A stretch of DNA of 13,042 nucleotides from contig NW_020170531.1 in assembly GCF_000524195.1 (NCBI RefSeq), forward strand, positions 108,149 through 121,190. The letters are read 5' to 3'. Numbering within the stretch: position 1 is the first letter of the stretch; the number at the start of each line of letters is the position of its first letter. A model generated the notes under the pieces. That model was given only the letters and a program-made list of their open reading frames with translations, was not told the origin of the DNA and searched no databases. Shown here one piece after another: positions 1 to 9,700 of the stretch. The DNA is from Echinococcus granulosus (Eukaryota > Platyhelminthes > Cestoda > Cyclophyllidea > Taeniidae). The position numbers were made by a program, and so were the translations under genes.

Positions 1-589
1 ATTTTTCAAGAGTGTTTTCAAGTCCTCATGGTATTTCTTAACTTTTTCACTTATAACCTGACATTTTGATTGCCATCTTAGCCACATGAAACTATGGGCA
101 TTCGTTGCTCTTTTAATGCGATTTCATCAAATGCGCCATGAATTTCCACATTATCTCATTTTAAGGTATTAAATGCTTTGTGGGATTATCCTTGTCTTAT
201 ATCCAATAATTAACGACAAACTTTTCTGTTATCTGTGTTATAAGCCGACCTTTAACGTCCGAGTCACCTAGGACGAAAACATAAGGTTTGGGCATTTAAA
301 ATGCTTAAATATAACATAAACGAAGTCATATACAATCATTTTGGAATTTCTAATACAGACCCAAGTAACGCGCATAATTATCGTTGCATTCGTAAGGTTA
401 GGCATTTGATTTGTATCTTTTGGTGCCTGCAACTATTCAAATAATAAATCATTCTCCTAGAAGAAAATCCGAATAATTTGAATGAATCAGTGTAATTTGT
501 GTTTGTGTGCTTTCCTAGAATTGCAATCCTCAGGACGGCTTCTTCTCCTCCTTTTGGGGCCTTTACCTGGCATTGTGTTTCCTCCTCAG
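1..589 (+). other. Intron sequence (3' part)
   Basis: This stretch is AT-rich with frequent stops in all frames and no recognisable protein. It ends in a very good acceptor: the tract ttgtgtttcctcctcag at 573-589. I take it as the end of an intron whose start lies before the window. GC rises from about 500, so the tract may be preceded by more structured sequence, but I see no second exon there. Confidence 0.6.
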
Positions 590-743
590 TCGCACACCCA
601 ATGATGTTGGTATCGTCCGATTGCTCTTCATCCACATCACTGCAACCAACAACATCAATAAAAGCTTGCCTTCCACGTCACCTCTATCCCGCCTTCACTA
701 TCTTCTTCGACGAGTCTCCTGGTGTCTCCAGAATCTCTTCGTT
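590..743 (+). CDS. PCNX: Pecanex probable exon, upstream membrane segment
   Basis: The exon lies between a strong pyrimidine-tract acceptor ending at 589 and the donor GTGAGG at 744. It is read with the first base completing a codon (incoming phase 2) and leaves in phase 0, giving 51 full codons. The peptide starts RTPND, then has a hydrophobic stretch (DVGIVRLLFIHI) followed by a KSLP turn and a second amphipathic part (HYLLRRVSWCLQNLFV). By memory alignment this sits where human PCNX1 has the helix after its SARD motif and the following LPQ segment, with about ten extra residues before the next block. The similarity is mostly hydrophobic pattern, not strong identity. A second frame is also open to 747 (it contains CLPRHLYPAFTIFFDE) but ends at this donor in phase 2, which does not fit the next exon. 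Confidence 0.45.
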
Positions 744-3700
744 GTGAGGACTAGTCTTGAGTCTTCACACCACCGTCGCCAGCAGCATCAGAAGCAGCAG
801 TCACGAAAGCGTGGAATGGTTACTTCATTGACTTCCTGTGACCGGAAGAGTGGCGACGAGGAATGTGAGACGGCCTCACGGTTCCTTGCTGCCAGCAGGC
901 AGCAAGGGCGGCAGTCTCAACTCGCACTGTGGCCGATGGAGGTCTGTGGGGGTACGGAGCGGTCGCTGTCGTCACAACTGTCCTCTACACCAACGCCTCC
1001 ACCGCTGCCGAGGACAACCACACCGGAGTCATTAGTGCTGTCGCCGTTCGATGGTGGATTGGCGGGTAAGTCGGACAGAGTAGAAGACAATCTGGTTTAG
1101 GTGGTTTTATAGCCTATTAAATTATCAACATATTGCATGGTCTTACAAGATTTTTGATACGGTCTCTAGGATGATGACTTGGCAGAGCGATGAACTGGTT
1201 CAAAAGGGGGTTTTATGTCATATTGCAAGTGCGCATTTTTTTGTGGAATCTTTACCAGTCTTCTCATGATATGATCGCAAATGGTTCAAGATAATGTGAT
1301 AGTCTTAACCCCAAATCTAGGTGCTAGGGTGACTGAAATTGTAGGGAATATATCCTGACTCATGTAATCAATGTGGAACCTAACAAAGGCCTCTTGATAC
1401 ACACAGGATAACTCTGAGATGCCCTTTAACTTTTGATTTGTTGAACATTACTATCTGATGATAGACAGACGCCTTATCTTGCTTGATTAAATTGCCAACA
1501 GACACAACTTGTGGTTTTTGATTCCCGACAAAGCCTCTGTCTCGGTACACCTTTTAAAACAACTTGAAGGATGAGTTAGACGTGTGGAAAAAGGCTGATC
1601 TAAAAGTAGCCTAGATGAAGCTTTCTCAAGAATGGTCAACCTGATAACGGAACCTGCGCATTACAGCGTCCAATTCCATTTTTTGATGAGACCTCTATCG
1701 AATTTTGGAGGCTTTAATTTGGTTTAGCGCTGGTCTTTGTTCGCGACAGCCATAATGGATCTGACAATCTTTGAAAAGGACATTAATTTACAGTAAGTGC
1801 TAGATACGAAGCATAAATGTTGAGATAGGGGAATTTTGCCATTAAATAACCGGGGCACCCTACATTCATCTCCCACCAAATAGACGATGATTTCATGACA
1901 GTGGCCTGCGAGTCGGGTAGTTGTCGCCAATCTTTGGGTTCAGCGCATTCCACGAGCAACCTTCAATTACCACTCTCACACTGTCGTCGCGCCTCCTCTT
2001 CTATCCTTTCTCCTGTGCCTGAAGGAGTCGCTTCACCTCCCTCTGCGGCTCCTCTTTTTTCCGCTGCCGCTGGTATTGATACCTCCTCTTCCTCCTCTGA
2101 TATCCACGACCCTCTGCCAGGTCGAACAGTCGCCGCCATGCTCATCCGCATCCGCAACGACTTCCTCCTCATCATCATCTGGGCTATCCTCGGTTTTGCA
2201 GTCCACGTGAGTACGGTATTCACCGTTCCGACCCTCCAACCAACCCTCCCACGCCTACTCACCTGGCTTCTTATTGTGTGGGGTTTTGCGCTGCATTATG
2301 TGTGGCCGCAGCTTCGAAAGGTAGGCGCTTCATCCACCGCTATCTTTCGGTCGCTTTGCCTCATTATGACAATTTCTGTTGTAGCCCTTCCCCTGGCTCC
2401 TCTTAGCGCATCCTGTTTGTCCACCCGCCGCGGACGGACGAGTGACGGCCCTTGAAATCGTCTACCACTGGTGCCATTGGTTGGAGAAGTATTTTCTGGT
2501 GCCTGCTGTGACTATGGCCACTGCTACGAAGGCTCTGATTCCCTTGGCCGCGAAATTTGGAAATGTGTGAGCAATACATAGTTCTCATTTCATTACGACT
2601 TTATTTCTGTTTTTTTGGTGCTAATAATGATTGCTTTTATTTGTTTTTGTTCCTGGTTTCGAGTTAAGTCTTTTTTTCTATGGAAATTTCATGTTCGTAA
2701 CCGCAAGATAAGTTGGCAGAAATGACCTATGAAATGTCTTTAATACACACTTAAATTCCATTTCTACCGTTGTTTTGATAAATTATATCAAATGAAGTTG
2801 AGTTTATAAGGGTTTTGCATTGCAATTGTCAATGTCATTTTGTCATAGTTAAACCTGAAGCTGTGCAATAATCAAGTGTTCACCAAAACCAGCTACACCA
2901 ATTTTTGTTGGTCAGAAGAGGGTTAACCTAAAGGGTTAACAAGAGGGAATGAAATGGTAAAAAAGAGTGATTCTGGGATTTGTGGTTGAAGGATACAGTC
3001 CAGTTTCTGGAATTTGCTCTGACAGGTTGGATAGAATGGAGTTCGACAAATATTATTCTCTTAGCCTAGACTCTACATTAATTTGAGTAGCATAGTATGT
3101 TCAAAAGCTTTGTTCAAAGAGGAGCTATCATCTCAAATGGCTAATCTTCGGTTCTTAATCACAGGCCTTTCTAATTACTCTTTTCTGACCATTTGATTTT
3201 TTTTGTAGACAGCCTGTCGCTATAATAGACTGACAAGGTCTCTTAACGCCGTATTGGCGCATGCTTTTGCAGACACTGGTGGTGTTTTTTTGAGTATAAC
3301 TTAAATAGTCAAATTTATGCATTTGTGACTACAGGATAATCAAACGGAAATAAGTTGTGAAGTGGCTTTTCGTGTAATTTCTTGGAATTGAAGAAAATTA
3401 TGATTTTTCTTGCCATTTTTTATTGAATCATTTCGAATGAAGTTGCGTATATTGGAGTTGTTTTGTACTGATTGAGTGTTCTATAGGAAATATGCAATTT
3501 TGATTCGAACTTTCATGCAACTTCTGTCTTACATCGCTTCAATGACTGGATGTAGCCTCTGCGATTGATGGACGCGATTGTTTATATGCACATGCGTTGT
3601 AAAGTACAGGCACACGTCAGCCAATCGGTATGGTACTCTATCGTCCTCTCTACTATTTTTTTCTCCCACTTTAAAGCTTTCTATCAAAGGATGTCGATTG

Positions 3701-6700
3701 GACCAAATGGATGTGATAGAGCATGTCTCTCTGGTGAAGAAGGTGTGGTACGCGGTAGCTAAACGTATCTCCAACAGATAGCTGAAAAAAATGCGAATCT
3801 GATGAACCAAAGATGTTCCAATGCTTAGTGCTACTGAAGAACTTACCTGTCGCTGGTGATTAAGATAACTTTAGCTCAACGTATCAAGATCGACCATCAA
3901 CAATTTGTTCACATCTACATTCACTGGGACAGTCGTGGAAGCTACTAAAGAAGTGGATGCCAACTGCATCCCAAGCGTTCAAGGTTGTGGTCAGCTCGAA
4001 GAGCTACCAACTGATAATTGTTCGCCTCTTCTACGTACGTTGTAAAGGCGCACCGCTCACTTTAAAACTGTTTGTTGACTGACCAACTGACTGGCTGGCG
4101 GCAATAGGCGATTTTCGTATCGCCACGTTCGTTAAGCGAACAAACGTATCATTGGTGGTTCCCAAACGTTCAATCCATTACTCCCGCTACCTACCCCACA
4201 ATCTTGAGGTACGCACTACATATTCACAAAGTGCGACTGCTTGCTTTGTGTGTGAGGTGAACTACAAACGCAATTGTTCACTAAGGATGAATTTCCTGGT
4301 GAATACCAAGTAATTACACCTGAGATTCATCTACCTTATTCTACTCAATACAACTTGACTGTGCGGAAGGAAACCCTGTTCTTGAGAAATGACTAGAACC
4401 AAGGAAAAAATTTCAACTTTTGCCTTTATTGTACAGTATACAAGACCTCATTCTCTTTCTTGGTATTTGACAACCAACCGCGTGATCAAATGCCAAATAG
4501 AGCGGACAGTTGGGAATTAGAAGTGAGATAGAAAGGGAGATGGCTAGGCCTAACTTTGCCTTTGTCATGACTTTCTGAGTGTAAACTTTTTAATTAGGAG
4601 GGGTTTTACAGGTCATAATTAGGCTGATTTCGAGGAAAATATTTTAAGAAACTTCGCCCGGCTACTTGGTTCACAACAAAAAATTACACAAACCTGTTCG
4701 TTTAAATTTGTAATCCACATTAGCCTCAGCTCGCACTGAAGCTGTGAGGACCCAAGTGGAGGACAGACCTGTAATCCTGATGGAAGATGACAATTGAGCC
4801 TGCTAAAATCTTTTTAAAGGTCCATAGGTGCATTTGATATTTTTGCGTAATCTCTTCTACTTGTGGTACTGGTAGTGAAAGCATGTTCAAGGTTCCCACG
4901 GTCTGTGAGTTAATTAGCATATTTCTGAAAATAACTACATTGACTACATCCCCCTACTGTTGATTTGCCGCTTAAGGATAACTTTTGTCGAACATAAGAA
5001 TGGTGGTGTTGCTATTATTGTTAAAATAACATCTGGCCTCAAACTTCCACGTTTTGTTTCTCTTATTTCACTAAAATTTGTAAGGAGCTTAATGATATTA
5101 GTCAATACCTGTGGAAAAAATTTGCTGTTGGAAGCTTTAATGCAAAAACTAGTTTTGTATATACAGTCATGGGGTCATTTGTTAAATTATTTCAAAGTAT
5201 GATACGTCTTTTCTCCCAAAGTGCAAGTTTTATCCCCCTGGTGACTTCAGTGAAACTGTTGTCAGTTAGCAACTTAGCGAAAGCGAATGCATTGTTATTG
5301 CTATTTTAACGCAAACCTAAAAATAAGAATGCCTCCATGAATTCTCCTGAAAAGCCTTTTGACAGTAAATGAAACCACCTTTGGGTAAGGAAACAATCTT
5401 AATTCTCCCGATGACCTCAACAAACTTGGTGCAAGTCACTCAAAGAAATAGTTTCATCACTATCTCTCCCCTTCTTAAATAAAACATCAAATATCTTTTT
5501 AAACTAGAGGGGCCACCCTCATCCTGCTTGTGACCTCCATGAAGCTGCTACGTCATGGATTTTCCGGTGCCACGCGTATGTTCCTCAACTTCTTCTTCGC
5601 AGAGGTCCTGTTCACCTGCGACTTTCCTGGTCTGAGTGAAACATTCCCTGTGGACTACTTCTTTGTATCAATCATTTTAACTAAGGTAAGTCCCCCTTGC
5701 CTGTTTATTTTTTTTAACCGGATTTTCACGCCTGTAATGGGTGACTTGTTTGTATCCCACTCCTTTCCATAGCTAGTCGATAGCTGTTGGGTTAAGGCAC
5801 TTTAAGGACGTATCATGTTTTCATCAAAAAGTGCAGAGCGAATTAGCCGCCTCAACCTTCAAAAGTAGTCATTTTGAAACGCCTTTAATTGCTAATCCTA
5901 TCTATTTCAAAGCAAGTTACAATCATTGGGAGTGAATATTGTAGTCATCTACGCTCATTCTCCCCTACTAGTCGCCCGAGCATCCTTCTGGGGCGGAGTG
6001 TACTAAAAGCGAATCTTTTAAGGCGATCAAATAAGCTCCTACAGATAATTTCTGAAATTATTCGTTGAAACAATCAAAATTGTAACCAATACTTTGTAGT
6101 CCGTTCTCAACGAGACACGGGGTTGATACAAACTCCACTTTTACATAAAGCTTTATCTCTAGAAGCCAGGTCAAGGGCAAGCCTAGCCCTAGCTATATGT
6201 GCTCATTATCTCACTTTCATTTCCAAAGTATTAATTTTATTCTACCTATGCTCAAATGATTTTTGGTCTAATGCTAAGAAAAGGTGATTAATACCACTTG
6301 ACGAAATACCATCGGAGACCTACGAGGGGCGAAACTGTAGTGGTAGAACTTATTTGATCATCCTACTGATTAAATTTTAGCAAACGATCCGGTATTTTAT
6401 GTGTAGAATGATATCTCTCGAGGGAAAAAAGGTGAAATGTGGTTGCTGAGCTAAATGCACAAAAAAGTGTACCAAACAGCTTGTGCGATACCCTCCTCTA
6501 ATCCGCGTCTTAACTACAGTCTTCTGAACTTTTGTAGTTTTGTAACACAAACATTCCCCATTCGATAAGTTCAGATTTGACAAGTCAATTAATTATACAC
6601 TCTTAAGTAAGTATAAAATACTCTGCTTTCTTAAAAAATGTTTGTTAATATATTAGCTAGTAGTTTTTAAGCGATTTCGGGCAATTATATTGTATGTTTC

Positions 6701-9700
6701 CGCACCATAATTGCTTTTACTCACAGAGCCTTCTGGCATCGTCACTTTCAGGTGGCTGAACTGTGGAGCAAACTCTCTTTCGTGTACATTTACATCGCTC
6801 CCTTCCAGGCCAGCTGGGGATCCATTTGCCATGCTGTCGCACAGCTGGCCTCTATTCCGCGTATCCTTTGTCCCATAAAAATCGCTATAAATTTATTTGT
6901 TGTCGCGAAGTTACTGGTTGGATAATTACGGGGGAAAAAGCAAGAGAGAGCTTTTGCAATTAGTTTTGCTCCTCCTCTAGCCTGCTTATCTTATCCAATC
7001 CTCGCTGTACAGTGCTTCCTTGACCCCGACATATTCAGATTTTATATCTACCCTGGGGAATTGCATTTTCTCCACAGTGCTTTCAGCCCCACTGGAACCG
7101 TTTGTTGCAAGCGTCTTCTTCATTACCTCCTACACCAGACCTATCCGGTTCTGGGAGGCCACGCAAAAGTAATTCTTTACCTTGCCTTTTAACACCTTTT
7201 GACCCATGTGATGATGTTCGACATGTGCTTTTGACTCCAAAAGTATACCATTCGCTACATAGCCCCTTTTTTTTCGGGAGTACTTAGCTCCGTTTACTTC
7301 GTGTTTAAAAGCGCAATTTTGAGCTATGCGGCGATCATTTATGTCCAAATCAAAATTTTTCCAGTTTGGAACATTTTTTATGCACAAATTAAATAGGATT
7401 TTACGTATCGAACCAAAAATCGTCCTCCCTGTGATGGATTTTTTTATTTTCGAAATAACTACACATTTATCTGCTAATGCTACGAAAAAGCGTCATGCAG
7501 TATTAAATCGGTCCAGAACTTAAAGCGTTCTTGCTAATGCTTCTCCAAGGTCTTGGCTATCAGTTGAGAACATAAGCTAGATGAATACGTAGACTTAATT
7601 CATTCCATTTAATCCCCCCACTGATAAGTAATTTACGTACTACCTCGTCTCCTAATTTCGCTACAAGCCGGAAAAAAGAACATAGATGCTGTCAATTCAC
7701 ATCCACAGGTTAAGGTGAGACGCTTACTTACCGAGGTCATCTCATTTTAATACGATCCTATTTTATTCCTCAAAATGGAGGCATTTCTGAGGTTACCTAG
7801 GTTATACTCACCTGATATCCCCTAGACTACCATCGCAATCACAGATCCCACTCTTACGATCCCATTCTTCTCCACATTCCATAGAATCCACCGGATAGAA
7901 TCGACTAATACCTCACTCTTCTCCCAACTGCGCGGAGTCTCATTCGAACAGGTGACCGCCAACCTGAACGCTATCTTTTACGAGCATATCGCACGGTGCC
8001 TGCAACAGCGTCTTGCAGGTGACATCGCACTGGGTCGATGGTCCAGCAGCAACGTGCAGGCTGGCGATATTTTTATTCTCGCCTCTGAGGAGCTTCATTT
8101 CCTCCTCCACATCATCGAGGTTGGAAATGGTCTTGTTACCTTCCAGATCCGCGGCCTTGAATTCGCTGGTGAGCACACTTAAAATATTCGTAATATAACC
8201 CCACGATATTTGAAGTGATCCAATTTGTTTGTGTAGACTACTCAAGGATTTTATTTTGCTACCCTATTGGAAACTTTTTAAAGCTGACTGGTGGCAAATA
8301 AGTCTAAGCCGAGAAAGTGATAAGTTGTTTTGAAATGTGTTTTCTTTTCACACCTTTTAACGAGTGTTTACCGTCCGTCTGTGGGTTTGCAACATAGTCG
8401 AGGATTGTTTTGCTTAAAGAGAGTTTGTCTGTTCGTTTTGACAGAGCTGTTCGTCATTCTTGAAAAGTACTTTTTTCATATCATTCATTTCGCTTGAATA
8501 TATTTGACAGGATATCTCTAATCCTCATACCGATATAATACCAAACACCGTTCTCTTTGAAAGCATATTCTATTTTGAATTGCGTTTTGGGTTTTTAAGA
8601 TGGTACTTACATTCGGTCTTCCAAATTTGCGTTACTGAAAGGCTATTGGTCTCTCTCTCAACAAGAGCCATCTTGACTACTTAGTTGTGTCTCTTTCGTC
8701 CATTGTAATCCATTAACCAAAATAATTTTAAGCTGAAATGAGTGTTGTATAACCAGAACAACTTAATACCAACCGGAGACAGCTCTTTGTTTTGGTGCGT
8801 GCTTTGTTTGAGTCTGTCTCAAGCTTCCGTTACCTGTTATCCAGGGCAACGTTGATTGTACGACCAACGATCAAGCCTGAAAGATGTTGCCTCATCCTCA
8901 CTCCCTTATTCTCTTGATATTCCTTCAAGCGGTGGCCGTTGACTTTTATTCCCATTGGACAATCACATAGTCCTATGCAGACTGGAATTGACAGTTGGAA
9001 AATGAGGGTGGGGTCGAAGCCCTGGAGGCTAGGTCTAGATTCGGTTGCTTGCTACCAGGCGCTAGGCTTATTGGGAAAAGATTATCAGAGTTTACCTGCG
9101 ATGCTTTGATGAACTAATGTGTGAGGACGGACGCAGAGGGCTGGTGCTCTCTGCTTATTACTTGCGATCTCAACCATGAGATCGGAGAAGACAAAGACTT
9201 TAGAGTAGAGGCCTTGGCTGCTTTGACTGCTCTAGCTCAAAATTGTGTGTCCCTAGAATACCGAATTAATAGCTCTCTTTTCAACTGGCCCTGAAGACAT
9301 AGAGGCTATTAGCACATATGCAGCGCTAATTGGGACAGGCGAGAGCGCAAAGCTGGAATGTTTCTAGAATGTTTGAAAATAGGACCAAAAGAGGCGATTC
9401 AACAAAGACATTTAGAACGTCTATGTGGGAACCTCTAGAGCACTTAGAATCTCTGGGTGGGGTTGTTTTTTTTGAGTTGTGAAGCTTGTAATGGTGATTA
9501 CTTCAAAGAATAAAATATTTTAATGAGCTTTTTGCAGTTACTTCTTATTGTAAAAGCCTTATGCACTTCTTTGGTTGCCCACCACTCTTGAGGGAAACGT
9601 TTTTGTGACTAACTTGCCATTTTTCAAAATCTGGCGTGAGTTGCTAGAGTTTAAACTTGCTTACTTCCAGTTGAAATCCGCAAGTCACTGCTTAGATTGG

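Noticed and set aside
573..1100. Single long + frame of 175 codons as a gene on its own
   Set aside because: It begins at an ATG within the pyrimidine tract of a strong acceptor and runs past a near-perfect donor at 1066. It is better explained as intron and exon pieces of pecanex.
1963..2262. Minus-strand frame of 99 codons
   Set aside because: It is a shadow of the pecanex exon on the other strand. Its Arg/Glu-rich composition follows from the Ser-rich and Pro-rich coding strand.
1895..2455. Single-exon gene starting at ATG 1895
   Set aside because: The part from 1921 to 2320 is an internal pecanex exon. The tail after 2320 is intron read-through, and the ATG lies before the inferred acceptor.
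2565..2566. Donor GTGTGA at 2565
   Set aside because: It would end the exon in phase 0, whereas the next exon needs phase 2. The overlapping GTGAGC at 2567 fits and is closer to consensus.
4960..5202. 80-codon + frame in the large intron
   Set aside because: It is AT-rich with no family similarity or splice support, and its length is within chance for such DNA.
6981..7011. Mini-exon after the tag at 6978-6980 (peptide LSYPILAVQ)
   Set aside because: It vaguely resembles the vertebrate segment AMLFIQ. The acceptor at 7038, however, already supplies every residue with exact spacing, and no suitable donor closes the mini-exon in frame.
7940..8245. Minus-strand frame of 101 codons
   Set aside because: It lies opposite the strongest pecanex exon and extends into its intron, with no similarity of its own.
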